DNA from: Proteus sp. FME41
GTDB taxonomy: Bacteria > Pseudomonadota > Gammaproteobacteria > Enterobacterales > Enterobacteriaceae
Length of the DNA: 64,000 nt
Assembly: GCF_014897315.1 (NCBI RefSeq)
Contig: NZ_JABUYL010000001.1
Location: 248,001-312,000, forward strand
Direction: 5' to 3'
In this document: one piece after another, positions 1 to 13,600 of the stretch
Layout: every line of letters begins with the position of its first letter
How positions within the stretch are numbered: the stretch's first letter is position 1
The notes under the pieces: generated by a model
Told to the model about the DNA's origin: nothing
Seen by the model: only the letters and a program-made list of their open reading frames with translations
The model's database searches: none
Made by a program: the position numbers and the translations under genes

Positions 1-1215
1 TATTCTAAGAATATGACCACGACAGGAACCTCTGTTGACTTAACTGCATTACGTTTTTCAACTAAAGATTATTACGATTTTAATCAATTTAATACTGAAG
101 ATTATCGGTTAAAAGATGGTACTTCACCGTGGTTAGGTGAACGAGAAAAAAGTCGTTTTACAACGTCATTATCACAATCATTAGGTCAGTACGGTAGTAT
201 TTATTTATCTGGTAGCCGTTATAATTATTGGGAACAAGATAAGAATGTTACTCAACTTACGACAGGATATAATGGCAATATTCGTGGTATTAACTTTGGC
301 GTTAATTACAGTATTGATAGAATAAAATCAGATGATAGCTGGCCTGAAAATAGGCAAATTAGTTTTAATGTGAGTGTTCCATTTAGTGTGTTTAGTCATT
401 CGCCTGCGCTCAGCAATTTTAATAGTACTTACATGATAAACCATGATAATAATGGAAGAACTAACCAGCAAGTCGGATTATCTGGTAGTGCATTTGATAA
501 CTCCTTATCTTATGGTATTTCTCAATCTTGGGCTAACCAAGGCCAATCTAATAATGGCTCAGTATATGCTAATTATTCAGGTAACTACGGTACATCCTCT
601 CTAAATTATAATTATTCAAGTGACTACTATAATGTTAATGGCAGCATGAATGGTGGTTTGCTTTTACATTCAGGTGGTTTATTGCTAGGTAGAAGTATGG
701 GCAATAGTATGGCCATTGTTGAAGCGCCTGGAGCAAAAGGTACTGAATTAAGTTCAGGAAATGGTGCGATTAATGGACAGGGATATGCGTTATCACCGTA
801 TCTTACAGAATATCGCCAAAACACAATTGCATTAAATGTAAATACATTGCCTGATAATACGACTCTACAATCCACATCTCAAAATGTAGTTCCGACAAAA
901 GGCGCTATTGTTAAGGTTACCTTTAAAACAAAGATTGGTTTCCAGGCTATTTTAAATCTTTCTCAGAATAAAAGTGTTATCCCATTTGGCGCTATTGCTA
1001 CGTTAATTGATGCTGATAATCCTAATGATTTGAATACAGGTATTGTTGGTGAAAATGGCCAGCTTTATATGAGTGGACTTCCTGATAATGGCAAGTTGTT
1101 AGTGAAATGGGGTAATAAAAATCAGCAAAGTTGCAGCGTTTCATATACTGGCTTAAGTAATATTGAAGTCAATAGCAAGCAACCAATAAGAATTTTATCT
1201 CTTTCTTGCCAATAA
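1..1215 (+). CDS. Fimbrial outer-membrane usher, C-terminal part (5' end outside window)
   Basis: The reading frame is open from base 1, so the gene is cut by the window edge; about 404 residues are visible. The visible part is Tyr/Asn/Ser-rich alternating beta-strand sequence typical of the usher barrel. It ends in a PapC/FimD-type C-terminal domain: the stretch PFGAIATLID, a GIVGENGQLYMSGL segment, LLVKWG and two cysteines near the end (SCSV and the terminal LSCQ). Ushers sit in the outer membrane and assemble chaperone-bound pilins into fimbriae. The adhesin gene starts 35 bases downstream, as in many chaperone-usher operons. The family call is firm; which fimbria this is cannot be told without the upstream genes. 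Confidence 0.93.
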   Translation, partial: YSKNMTTTGTSVDLTALRFSTKDYYDFNQFNTEDYRLKDGTSPWLGEREKSRFTTSLSQSLGQYGSIYLSGSRYNYWEQDKNVTQLTTGYNGNIRGINFGVNYSIDRIKSDDSWPENRQISFNVSVPFSVFSHSPALSNFNSTYMINHDNNGRTNQQVGLSGSAFDNSLSYGISQSWANQGQSNNGSVYANYSGNYGTSSLNYNYSSDYYNVNGSMNGGLLLHSGGLLLGRSMGNSMAIVEAPGAKGTELSSGNGAINGQGYALSPYLTEYRQNTIALNVNTLPDNTTLQSTSQNVVPTKGAIVKVTFKTKIGFQAILNLSQNKSVIPFGAIATLIDADNPNDLNTGIVGENGQLYMSGLPDNGKLLVKWGNKNQQSCSVSYTGLSNIEVNSKQPIRILSLSCQ

Positions 1216-1250
1216 AAAATAATCCTTATTTTATAGGTGGATGCATAACA

Positions 1251-2417
1251 ATGAAAATGCGTAATTTAATGATGGCATCACTAACTTCAGTATTAATGAC
1301 TTCGTCATTTAATGTTTTAGCTGGAACAGATAGGGGGGCTATGACATTAAGCTTAACTGGGGTGATTGATATGAATATTAGCCCTACACAAGTTCAATAT
1401 ATAAATGGTACATTGACTGGGAATAGTAGTTTTCCTGGGAGTCCTGTTTATGATAATAGCAGTAACTCTTCTTGGGATACTAAGTATGCGATTATTTCAT
1501 TAAGTCAGTCAAAAACGAGATGTGATTCTACATTTGTTTCTAAAATTCCAGGGCAAACTAATAAATACGGTCTAAAATTAACGCATTCCAATAATACAAG
1601 TACGGCAGTATATGTAACACCACAATTTAACTTCAATGTCAGTTTATCTAATTTTAGTTCTAATTATCAAAGTGCTTATTCGGGGCAATTTTTTCAGGTG
1701 AATAGTAGTCTCGTTGATAAAGAATCATCTAGCATTAATGTATGTTTTGTGCCACATAATTATGCAACGACAACAGTTCCTGGTGGTGGCTCAAAAGTTG
1801 TTAGTGTTACAACACCAAGTTCATTTCCTGTTTATATTGATGCTAATTTAACGCCAGGTAAGTTAACGTATAAAGGCACTCCTTTTTATGTAGGTAGTTT
1901 TGGTCGGAGTGCTAGTGGTGACTTTTTTTCACAAGTTAACGTAATTGCTGATGTAACAGTAAAACGTTCTTGTGCTGTTACTGGCGTATCTAATCAACAA
2001 ATTAATGAAAATATGACATTTACAAATGAAGTCATTAAAGACTCTGTATTTACATTATCCTGTGGGGGGACAGGTAACCCTGTAAATATGTCAGCGGTGA
2101 TTAAAGAGGGAAGTTTAGACCCAAGTAATGTAAATAAATTAGTCTTAGCACCTATTAATGGCACTGTATCTAACAAAAAGCCTTGGGTTATAGGATTGCC
2201 TTATAAGCAAACTTCAACACCGAATTTAACGTGTGCTGATGAAAATAATAACAACTTATTAAAGTTCAATAATACAGATATTGAGTTAAGTGGAACCAAT
2301 ATGGGGAATAATCAACCTGATATATTTGGTATCAAATGGGCTCTTTGCAAACCAGAAGGTACAAAAGCAGGTGAATATCGCGGTAAAGTGGATGTGAATA
2401 TTTTTGTCCGTGGATAA
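1251..2417 (+). CDS. Fimbrial tip adhesin-like protein
   Basis: 388 residues. I start at the ATG at 1251, about 10 bases after an AGGTGG ribosome site; the longer open frame would run back into the usher gene. An N-terminal signal peptide (MKMRNLMMASL... ending VLAG) precedes a Ser/Asn-rich domain of about 220 residues. A pilin-like C-terminal half follows, with paired cysteines (KRSCAV, LSCGG, LTCADE, WALCKP) and a final beta strand, VDVNIFVRG, of the kind used for donor-strand exchange. Length and position right after the usher fit a two-domain tip adhesin that binds host or surface receptors. I do not recognise the receptor-binding domain, so specificity is unknown. Confidence 0.75.
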   Translation: MKMRNLMMASLTSVLMTSSFNVLAGTDRGAMTLSLTGVIDMNISPTQVQYINGTLTGNSSFPGSPVYDNSSNSSWDTKYAIISLSQSKTRCDSTFVSKIPGQTNKYGLKLTHSNNTSTAVYVTPQFNFNVSLSNFSSNYQSAYSGQFFQVNSSLVDKESSSINVCFVPHNYATTTVPGGGSKVVSVTTPSSFPVYIDANLTPGKLTYKGTPFYVGSFGRSASGDFFSQVNVIADVTVKRSCAVTGVSNQQINENMTFTNEVIKDSVFTLSCGGTGNPVNMSAVIKEGSLDPSNVNKLVLAPINGTVSNKKPWVIGLPYKQTSTPNLTCADENNNNLLKFNNTDIELSGTNMGNNQPDIFGIKWALCKPEGTKAGEYRGKVDVNIFVRG

Positions 2418-2438
2418 AGATAGAGGTTTAAAAAAGAA

Positions 2439-2468
2439 AAAATGGATCTTAGGATCCATTTTTTTATG
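2439..2468 (+). terminator. Rho-independent terminator of fimbrial operon
   Basis: An AATGGATC stem pairs with GATCCATT around a short loop (2441-2460) and is followed by a run of T. It lies about 25 bases after the adhesin stop codon. Confidence 0.85.
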
Positions 2469-2847
2469 GAAGATATTTTTATTTCTATTGATTTAATTTA
2501 AGATTTTATTTTAACTCGAATAAATATTTCAATAATAAATAAATTATTTTAATTCAAGTTATTTAAACTAAATAAATGGCTATGTTTTAATTCAAAGTGA
2601 AATTTATTTTAATTTTTATAATTAATTAAGATTAACATTAATTAATTTATTAAGTAATTTTTGTGATTATATAAGGCTAATATTTTAACATAGGTTGATT
2701 TTTTTAATCTTTATATTGTCAAAGTTACGGTATTTTATTTGTTATTCATTTTTTGATATTTACTTTATATACTTTAATATCAATAATGTTAAAGATTAGA
2801 TGTATCCTAAATACAATTAAAATCACACACTCTGTTTATTTTACAAT
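2469..2847. other. AT-rich intergenic region upstream of cdiB
   Basis: About 380 bases of very AT-rich DNA with no open frame that I would call a gene. It must hold the promoter of the cdiBAI operon. I see several TATAAT-like stretches but no pair of boxes good enough to name. The composition is what H-NS-silenced horizontally acquired loci usually show; that link is an inference. Confidence 0.5.
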
Positions 2848-4560
2848 ATGAAAAAAATTATACTCTTTTTAAATTTATGGGTGTTTTTTACACTATTTAA
2901 TACTCCCATATCTTCAGCGGATGCTTCTGAAAAAGCGACTGAAATATTTAATCAGCAACAACAGCATAATCAAAGCCAGCAAGAGGCACTTTATCAACAA
3001 CTCACGCCTGAAACACCTAATATACATTTTGATATGAGCCAATACACAGGACGAGAAAATAATACAGAGGATAAACTCTGTTTTAGTATTGAACATATTG
3101 AAATAACAAATAAAGAAGTTATCCCTCACTGGGTTAATTTATCTCTATTTAAAGTGGAATTTATAGGGCAATGTTTAGGTATAAAAGGAATAAATACCTT
3201 AGTGACTCGTATGCAAAATCGGTTATTAATGCATGGGTGGATCACCACGCGTATTGTTGTACCTGAACAAGATATTAGTCGTGGAACATTATATTTAACG
3301 ATAGTACCCGGTATTATTCGTCATGTTAAATTTACCGATGATTCTGATAAATACGCGTTACTTTATACCAGTATGCCTGCACATAAAGAACAATTACTTG
3401 ATTTGCGTGATATTGAACAAGGGTTAGAGAACCTGCAACGATTACCCGTTGTGAGTGCTGAAATGGAAATTAGGCCAAGTGAAAATGTAGGTGAAAGCGA
3501 TATAGTGATAAAGCGAAAACAATCACGTTTTTGGCACGCTTCATTATGGGTAAATGACGCAGGATCGCCAGCAACAGGACGTTATCAAGGTGGCTTGATG
3601 CTAGCATTAGATAATCCTTTTGCATTAAGTGATCTATTCTATTTATCAACAGAACGTGATTTAGATTTTGTTGGTAGTAAAAATAATCAAAATATAATGG
3701 TCCATTATTCAGTACCTTATGGATATTGGCTATTTGATATTAATGCCTCTAAATATGATTATTCCCAAACAGTTGCAGGCCATATTAAAGATATTCTCTA
3801 TTCAGGAGAAAGTGACAGTGTTAATGCAGGTGTGTCATACACACTTTTTCGTAATCAAAGTAGTAAAACGACATTACGTTATGGTGTTCAAGCTAAAGTA
3901 TTACGAAATTATGTTGATAACACTGAAATTGAAATTCAACGCCGACGGGTTAGCCATTGGTTAATGAATTTTTCACATCGCCAATATTTTAGCTTTGGCA
4001 CTTTTGAAGGTAGTGTGAATTATCAAAAAGGAACTCGTTGGTTTGGCTCTGTTGCCGCTTATGAGGAAGCGTATTTTGATAATGACTATGCAACAGATAA
4101 AGCGGGTATTTTGACATGGCGTGCAGAATTAGATATCCCCATATCTATTGCTCAACAGCAATTTAAATACCAAGCAAGTTATCGTAAACAAATGACGCAT
4201 AATGCATTAACACCCATTGATCAACTCGCAATTGGAAATCGTTGGACTATTCGCGGATTTGATGGTGAAAGAACACTTAGTGCGAATGAAGGTTGGTATT
4301 TACAAAATACATTAAGTTGGCGATATCCTATGTCAGAGCAATTTATTTATCTTGGTGCAGATTATGGTGAGTTAAAAACAAATACGGATAATCCTCGCTT
4401 ATTAGGTAAACATCTTGCAGGTGGTGTTATCGGTATAAAAGGCTCGTTATTTTCATCCACAATAAAATATGATTCGTTTATTGGCACGCCATTATCTAAA
4501 CCTGATGGCTTTAAAACGGATCATGTTAATTTAGGATTTAGTATTAATTTTAATTATTAA
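2848..4560 (+). CDS. cdiB: CdiB/ShlB-family two-partner secretion transporter (TpsB)
   Basis: 570 residues, normal size for the FhaC/ShlB/CdiB family. It has a signal peptide (MKKIILFLNLWVFF...), then a Gln-rich linker, two POTRA domains at roughly residues 78-230, and a 16-strand barrel filling the rest. The POTRA part contains the NRLLMHGWITTRIVVPEQD pattern. The conserved loop-6 motif is present as IRGF (WTIRGFDGE), and the chain ends in alternating residues with a terminal aromatic, NFNY, as outer-membrane barrels do. CdiB exports CdiA through the outer membrane. It lies 80 bases upstream of cdiA and is surely co-transcribed. Called CdiB rather than haemolysin transporter because the partner carries a VENN pretoxin domain and a toxin tip. 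Confidence 0.93.
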   Translation: MKKIILFLNLWVFFTLFNTPISSADASEKATEIFNQQQQHNQSQQEALYQQLTPETPNIHFDMSQYTGRENNTEDKLCFSIEHIEITNKEVIPHWVNLSLFKVEFIGQCLGIKGINTLVTRMQNRLLMHGWITTRIVVPEQDISRGTLYLTIVPGIIRHVKFTDDSDKYALLYTSMPAHKEQLLDLRDIEQGLENLQRLPVVSAEMEIRPSENVGESDIVIKRKQSRFWHASLWVNDAGSPATGRYQGGLMLALDNPFALSDLFYLSTERDLDFVGSKNNQNIMVHYSVPYGYWLFDINASKYDYSQTVAGHIKDILYSGESDSVNAGVSYTLFRNQSSKTTLRYGVQAKVLRNYVDNTEIEIQRRRVSHWLMNFSHRQYFSFGTFEGSVNYQKGTRWFGSVAAYEEAYFDNDYATDKAGILTWRAELDIPISIAQQQFKYQASYRKQMTHNALTPIDQLAIGNRWTIRGFDGERTLSANEGWYLQNTLSWRYPMSEQFIYLGADYGELKTNTDNPRLLGKHLAGGVIGIKGSLFSSTIKYDSFIGTPLSKPDGFKTDHVNLGFSINFNY

Positions 4561-4640
4561 AATACAGAATTAACTCAAATATTAAATAAAAAATAATAAT
4601 TAAATGAAATTTTATTGTCTTTTTGACAAGGAACTTACAC

Positions 4641-7600
4641 ATGAATAAATTATGTTATCGTATTATTTATAATCGTACTCGACAATTAATGGTTGTCGTT
4701 TCTGAATTAACAAAATCTAGCGGTGAAAACAGTAAACGAAATAGTATTTTTTCATCACCTATTCGAACATCACTTAATAGTGTCGCTTTTATTCTATTGG
4801 TGATGCAGGGATTAGTGAGTTTTTCAGCACAAGCGAGTCAAATTATTGCTGATCAACACGCGCCTCAAAATCAACAAGCAACAGTATTACAGACAAGTAA
4901 TGGGCTTGCTCAAGTTAATATTCAGCAACCGAATCAACATGGTGTTTCACGTAATCAATTTACGCAGTTTGATGTTGATAATAAAGGTGCAATTTTAAAT
5001 AACAGTCTGCAAGATACACAAACTCAATTAGCGGGCATGGTAACGGGTAATCCTTGGTTAGTTAAAGGTGAAGCTAAGGTTATTTTAAATGAAATTAATA
5101 GCCAAAATCCGAGTCAATTAAATGGCTTTATTGAGGTCGCAGGTCAACGTGCTGAAATTATTATTGCGAACCCAGCAGGGATCAGTTGCCAAGGTTGTGG
5201 CTTTATTAATGCAGTAAATACCACATTAGTTGCGGGAAATGCATTAACGCAAGATGGTGCAATCACAGGATATGAAATTAATAATGGTAAAATTGTTATT
5301 TCAGGAAATGGATTAAATGATACAGCGAGTGATTACACACGTATTTTAGCGCGAGCAGTAGAAATTAACTCACGACTTCAAGCTAATAAATTAGAAATTA
5401 CCACAGGTAAAAATAGATTAGATAATGAAGGCAATATTATTAATCAAGATGATAAAGCTGAAAAACAAACTGACTATGCCATTGATGTTGCACTGGTTGG
5501 GGGGATGTATGCCAATAAAATAAAACTTATTGGTACGGAACATGGTGTGGGTGTACATAATGCAGGGGAAATTGGTGCCGATATTGGTGGTTTAACACTT
5601 AATAATAATGGGCAATTGGTGAATAGTGGAAAGATCCAATCTCATTCAGCATTAGACATAAAAACAGTGAGCCTTAATAATCAGGGATCTCTCGTTGGTC
5701 AGCAAGATTTAACGGTTACTGTCGAAAGCCATTTAGCAAATAGTGGGACTTTACAAGCTAAAAATAATATTCAAATCGATGCAAAAGGAACGGTTTCTCA
5801 AACTACAACAGGTAAATTCCTTGCACAAGAAAATATTCAACTTGAGGCTGAAAATTATTTAGCAGAGAAAAAAAGCCAGTTAGGTGCTGGCGTTAATCAT
5901 CAAGGTGATATTTTAAAACCCGCAACGATGACATTAAATATAAATAATGAATTAAATTCTGCGGGTCAACATTTAAGTGGTCGCGATATTACATTTAATG
6001 CTAAGAGTATTGATCTTTCAAAGAGTCATACTCAAAGTAAATCGTTGCAAGTAAAAGCGACAGAAGGCCACGTTATTTCTGATTCAGCTCAAGTTAATGC
6101 TGAAAAAATAGTGCTTGATGCGGGTACTTATATCTCAAATCGCCACGGTGAAATTAAAGGTGATACTATTTCACTTACGGCACCTCAATTGATTGATAAT
6201 GCCAAGGGGAAAATTACACAAACAGGCTCTCGTGAATTATCTTTCAATACGAATGTGTTAAATAACCAACAGGGTGAAATTAATACAGAAGGTGTGCTGA
6301 ACTTTAAACACAAAACGTTGAATAATAAAGAAGGAAATATTCAAAGTTTAGGTAACCAGTTAATAATAAATACAACAGAACTTAATAATCAAAAAGGGAT
6401 AATTTCTTTACCTAAACAAGGGCAAATAGTAATAGAAACTAATCATCTTTCTGGTAAAGACGGAACATTATTATCAGCAGGTCACTTATCTCTACAAAGC
6501 CAACAGCTTGATTTAGAAGAAGCAACAACGCAGGCTGAGAATATTACTATTACTGCGATCAATTTGAATCATGACGATGCGACCTTAAAGCAAACCGGTG
6601 ATAAAGCAACAGTGATTACAGTTGAAGAAACACTCAGTAATCAACGTGGTAAAATTCAAACTCAAAACCAATTAACGCTTGAAGCGAATATAATCAATAA
6701 TAATCAAGGTGAAATCAGAACATTAAATAATGATCTTGTTATAACAACACAACAAAATTTGATTAATACTGAAGGTAAGTTAATTGCAGCTACCGACAAT
6801 AAAATAGAAGTGGGTCAATTAGATAATTCAAAAGGTCTTATACAGGCTGAAAAAAATATTTCATTAACCTCAAAGAATGAATTGAATAATCAAACAGGTA
6901 AGATTATTACGCTTGATAACAGCCAAATTCAAGCAGATCGATTGAACAATCAGCAAGGTGAAATGGGGGCTAATACATTAAGTATAACCTTAAGTAATGA
7001 GGCGAATAATAAGAAAGGCATTATTGTTGCCCAAGATACGCTCCATTTTACAGCAAAAGGTATTGATAATAGCGAAGGCAGTATTCAATCTGAAAGCAAC
7101 ATGTGGATTGATACCAGAGGGAATGTATTAAATAATCAAAATACCCAGCACTCAGGTGGTATAAATAGCCGTACTGCATTGAATTTACTAACGGGAAATA
7201 TCAATAATACGCAAGGTTTTATTAATGCTAGAAAAACCATTGATTTACGGGCTAAAACAGTCAATAACCTAAAAGGTCAAATAGTAACTGAGGAGAATTT
7301 TACGGCTAAGACCCAAGGTTGGGATAATACTTCAGGGTTAATTAATGCGTTAAATGTTGCAATTAATACTCATAAACAAAAGCTTATTAACCGAGATACA
7401 CAAGATAATCAAGGTATTCAGGCGAGTCAAAAACTAGAATTAAATACAGGGGCTTTAGATAACTATAAAGGTGATATTAGCGGAACAACTGTATTGTTAA
7501 CAACAGACGGATTAGATAACGGGCAAGGTATTATTGATGGAAAAACGTTAGATCTGAATACAGGTAAATTTACCTTAATTAACCAAGCTGGAAAAATAAG

Positions 7601-10600
7601 CTTAACTGAAGGTGCAGATTTAAAAACGGGTGAAATTAATAATCAACAAGGTTTGATTATTACAGGTAAAGATTTAACGATTAATAGCCATCAGCAAATA
7701 ATTGATAATCGTGAGACAAAAAAGAGTGGTGGTATTGTTAGTCAAGGTAAATTGACACTAGAAAGTGGAGAACTTGATAATCTACAAGGGCAAATTCTTG
7801 CTAAGCAAGCAATAAATTTAACAACCCAAGTCGTAAAAAATAATGCAGGCAAAATTGCTAGTGAGTTATCGAGTTTAACACTTAAAGGATTATTGCTAGA
7901 TAATACTCGAGGTCATCTTTTTTCTCCTCAAAATTTACTATTAACATTAAGTGATAAACTGACTAATGGTTATACCAAAGAAAGTAACCAAGGTATTGAA
8001 GCCCAAGGTTCATTAACCATCACGAGTGGAAATATTGACAGCACTAACGGGCGTATTGTTTCTGGTGAAAAATTCATATTAGAAAGTAATGAAATTATCA
8101 ATCAACAAGGAATTTTAGGTAGTTTAAATAATCATTTATCTATTACCAGTAAAGCAATAAACAATAATGATGGTTCTATTACTGCTCATGATATTACCAT
8201 TAATACACAAGGCGCACGTTTAAGTAATCAGAGCCAGCAAGGCAGTAGTCAAATTTTTAGTAAGCATAATCTTACAATTGAAAGTGGTGCGATAGATAAC
8301 ACTAAAGGTAAATTGATTGGTCAAAATACAATTAGTATTACAAATAATGAAAATCTAAATAACTTACAAGGTCAAATATCAAGTGCTCACTCTTTAGAGA
8401 TAACAACAAAAAACTTAAATAATGCTCAAGGACAGATTTCTGCAAATAAAGCGATCACAGTGACCTCGGGTAATCATATCGATAATACAAAAGGAAAAAT
8501 CGAAGGGCACGATAGTGTTACGATCGAAAATAATGGCCAATTTAATAATACATTAGGTCAAGTTATTGGGAAAAATAGTGTTAGTCTTTTATCAAAGGGT
8601 GATTTAATTAACTACAAAGGGCGTTTAGGGAGTGAAAAATCATCCGTAATTCTAAATACCTATCAAATTGATAATCGTTATGGCGTTATTTCAGCACAAG
8701 ACACTTTAGCATTAGATACGAATAAATATGGTATTAATAATGCTGACACTAGCCAAAGCGGTGGCATTGTTAGCCAAAAGAATATTACCTTAAAAAGTGG
8801 TAAATTCAATAATGAAAAAGGGCATTTAATTGCTAAAACTGATCTGATTATTGATACTCAACAGCAAAAAATAATTAATCATGATGGGGTTGTTTCTGCT
8901 GACAATGGCCTATTAACAATAAATTCAAATGCTATAAATAATGTATCTGGATTGATTTATTCTTTTAAGAATATGCTTATTAATACTCAAGGTCATGATA
9001 TTGATAACAGTGATACTAAAAATAATAAAGGTATTCTAACTAAAGGTAACTTATTATTAAATTCAGGTAATATTCTTAATCTTCAAGGTAATTTAAGTGC
9101 TGAGGGTTTAGCAAAGATCACTTTTAATGAGTTAAATAATGAACAAGGAAAATTGGCGAGTCTGCAAAAAGAGCTAACCGTAACAGGAAATCAGCTTAAT
9201 AATAACAAAGGGTTAGTCTACTCATCAGAAAAATTAAAAATAACACTAGAAAAGACGCTAAATAATAACGAAACCGTTGGTGAACTAGGTATTGTTAGTC
9301 ATGGTGATATTGAAATTACCGCGAAAAATTTTGATAATCAACAGGGGCGTTTGATCGCCAAGAAAGATAATCAATTATCTTTTAATGAAATTGATAATCA
9401 ACAAGGCACAATAGCGAGCCAAGCTGGGAAACTAATAGTAAACAGCCAATCATTATTTAATTCTTCAGGGTTAATAAGTGCTTTTTCCTTATTGGATATT
9501 AATACCCATAAACAGAAAATAAATAACCATCAAGGCGTAATAGTGAGTCAGTCTGATAATATTACGATTAAAAGTGGTGAAATAGTTAATGATGCGGGCT
9601 TAATTACGGGAATAAGTAATCTAGATATCAACACCCATGAGCAATATCTTGATAATAGCCATACTAAAGAGAGTGGCGGTATTGTTAGTAAAGGAGAATT
9701 AACAATTCATGTTGGTGATCTTATTAATGAAGATGGAAAGATAATATCGACGACAAAACAATCTCTTTTTGCTCAAAATATTAATAACAAAAAAGGGAAA
9801 ATTGGGAGCCTACAAGACGATGTTTCTATTGACAGTCTGGCTGTTAATAATCAAAGCGGATTAATTAGTGCTAAAAATGATTTAACGATTGAGACTCAAG
9901 GTAATGAGTTTGATAATAGTCATACCTTATCTAATGCTGGGGTGATTAGCCAAGGTTCACTTAATTTATTTACGGGAAAATTAAATAATCAATCTGGATA
10001 TCTATTTTCTGCAAAATCACTATTACTTAACAGCCTTGGACTAAATAATCAAAATGGTGAAATTGCCAGTCAATCTAATGGCCTTAAATTAGTAACACAA
10101 GCACTAAATAATCAAAAAGGGACACTCTATTCGGCGGCTTCTTTCACATTAGATACTCAAGGAAATCAATTAGATAATAGCCAAACCTTGACCAAAGGTA
10201 TTATTAGTAAAGGTACATTGATATTAAAAACGGGTGATATCATTAATACCCAAGGACGATTGGTTTCGGATGATAACGTCAATATCACAAGTGGTAAACT
10301 GATTAATAACCAAGCACAGCTAGGCAGTAAACAGGGTGAATTAAATCTTATCACAACAGAAATTGAAAATATAAAAGGTGTTATTACTGCTGAACATGAT
10401 TTAGTGATTAAAACCCAACAACAAAAAATTAATAACCAAAATGGAACAATAAGCACATTAGCAAAATTAGTCATTAATAGTGGAAGTTTGTTCAATCAAT
10501 TTGGAAAAATTGCATCTAATCAACATGCTGATATTACCGCAAAGCAACTTGATAATACAAAAGGTACAATAGCGAGTAATAATGACACGCTCAAATTACA

Positions 10601-13600
10601 AGCAAAAGATGTTAATAATCATCAAGGATTAATTTATGCTGAGAAAGCATTAACAATTCATGCGGATGGCGCGTTAACTAACACTGATAACAAAGCAACA
10701 GCAGGTATTATTGCTAAAGATAATCTTAATCTGAAAATTAAACAACTTGATAATCAGGCAGGATTAATTTCAGTAGCCGCTAATCTAGACCTAACGAGTC
10801 CTGAAAAAATCAATAATCTATTGGGATTAATCACCGTTGGGCAAAAAGTAGAGCTAACCACCTCCCAATTAAATAATTTCCAAGGAAAAATTTCATCAAT
10901 TGGTTTGTTAAAAATAAATCATGCGGATTCTCTGCTTAATAATCGCGAAGGTAGTTTAGTTTCTTCTGATAATATTTGGCTAAAAAGTGGCATATTAGAT
11001 AATCAACAAGGATATATTACAGCAGGCGATGCTGTAACAATTAACAGTGCTGATTTACAAAATCATAAAGGGACATTATACGCAAAATCAATTTTAAAAA
11101 TTGATGCTCAAAAACTGGATAATACGGAAGGATTATTACAATCTGATAATCAGCTATCAGTAAATACAAATAAAAAAACATTAATCAATACTAAAGGTAG
11201 TGTGATTAGTGGTACTGAAACACAATTAGATATTGGTACCTTAAATAATCAAAAAGGGCATATTCAATCAATTGAAAAACTTGATATTCAATTAAATCAA
11301 CAAGCGTTAGATAATCAACAAGGCACATTGTTATCTAAAAAAGATCTGGTTATTAAGGGTGATAGCGTCAATAACAAGAAAGGGCATATTGTCACTGGAA
11401 ATAATGCCAATATTACGTTAGCGCAAAGTTTTAATAACCAATTAGGACAAGTTCAATCTCAAGGCTTGTTAGTCCTCAATACTCAGAAGTTGGATAACCA
11501 ACAAACTCAAAATGATGAGTTAGGGCTAAAGGCAAGTAATATTCGTATTTCAACTGATGAACTTCTTAATCATCAAGGTATTATTCAGGCGAGTGAATTA
11601 TTAACATTAACACCAACGGAAAAACTAAATAATCAAAGTGGTTTGATTTCCGCTAATGAATTGACCATTGCGGGATCATCAAAAAATAATTTAGCTATTG
11701 ATAATAAAAAAGGGTTATTAGCAGCAACGACACAGCTTCGTTTATGGGCTGAAAATTTAACGGGTGATGGTGATGTTATTTCGGCAGGTAAAAGTGAAAT
11801 TCAGCTCAAAAGTGCGTTTGTATTAGATAAAAATGCCACAATTAAAGCTCAGGACTCATTAATACTTTCTTCAGAACAAGAAATTGATAACCGTGGATTT
11901 ATTTATGCTGGTAATCAACTTTCACTTCAAGCAATGAACTTTACCAATCATGAGCCTATAAAAAATAATGAGGTAATACCGACTCGTATTGCAAGAAGCC
12001 CTGATAATAATGACAAGTATAATGGTGAAATTAGTGCCAAGCATTTAACAATTACTGTTTCAGATAATCTGTACAATACAGGGTTGATTGATGCCTTTGG
12101 AGGTAAACTTTCCTTAACTGCAACGACAATCTATAACCAAGTTGGTGGCCGTATATATGGCGATAATATTTATATAAAAAGCCAACGATTAGATAATAAT
12201 GCAGAATTTGATGAAATTGCACCTGTATTAGCCTCTCGTGAAAATTTACAACTTTTCAGTAATACGATAAATAATCGTAATCATGCTTTGATTTATAGTG
12301 GCGATGACATGGTAATTGCTGGGTTTGATACCGAAAATCCGCAAAAAAGTATCGCGGCTGATGTTCTTAATAATGAAAGTGCTTCAATTGAAGCCAGTGG
12401 CAATTTATTTGCTCATATTTCAGAAATTAATAACCGTGATCTCTATTTAAAAATAAGTGATCCCGAAAAAGTGTCTGAAGTTCCAATGTATCAATTTGGT
12501 GTTGATTACAGTAGTGATAAATTTGACGCTGATGATGAAAAAATCGGGTACAACATAAACACTCGTGAACATTTATTACATGTTAATGGTAGACAATATA
12601 AAGATTTTTATGAATTTAAATATAATATCATTACCGAAGAATCTAAATTATTACACCGTGATCCTGCATTAATATTAGCGGGTAAGGATATTACACTAAA
12701 AGGTGATAATTTAAACAATATAGACAGTCATATTATTGCAGGTGGAAAACTGATTATTGATGGAATGCATATTAATAATCAGGAAACAGCTGGGCAACAT
12801 ATTGAATACCACGAAGGAACAGCAATACAGCATAAACGTCCAGGTAAGCGTAAGGCTGGACGTAAGAAAAAAAGCAGTTCGACTTCAAGTACTCAATATG
12901 GGCCATTTGAGGTAGTGACTGATTTGCCATTGGGCTTATTAGAATATAAAGAAAACAGCAATCAAACGTCAGATAAACGTCCTGAGGCAAGTGAAACTAA
13001 TGAAGTTATTATATCGACTAAACCAAAGTTTGGTCTTTTAAGTATTAAAGAAAAAAGTGTTGATGTTCATACTGAAAATATTGCCTCTATTACATTAGAT
13101 AAAGGCACCGAAAAATTAGTTAATGAATTGTCGTTAACACAACATCAAGATGATTTATTATCTGAACAGAATGATTTTATCTTATCAGGGCAGACAGAAA
13201 CCAAAAAACTAGATGGAACTATTGAGCAAAAAACGGCTGAAAATAAAGTTTTAAAAGTAGGTGATGACGTATCTATTACTGAAATTAAACAGACTGAAAT
13301 TAATCAGCCAAATTTAACCCTACCTGAAATAAAACAGGTAGATAAACAGCCTTTAGTGCAACAGCCTATTGGTAAAATTATTACAGTACCTCAATTGGAT
13401 AAACCGATAGAAAATAAAAATATTGAGGTTAATATTCAAACAATAGCGCCAATATTGAAATTACCTGAAAATCGTTTATTTAACTTAAATAAAGGAACCG
13501 ATAGCCAATATATTGTTGAAACAGACTCTCGTTTCACCAATAAAAGAGCGTGGTTAAGTTCAGATTATATGCAAAATGCGCTCTCGATTGATCATAATAA

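Noticed and set aside
5600-12000. Periodic repeats that could look like a DNA repeat array
   Set aside because: They are the degenerate LDNQQG-type protein repeats of the CdiA stalk; DNA identity between units is low.
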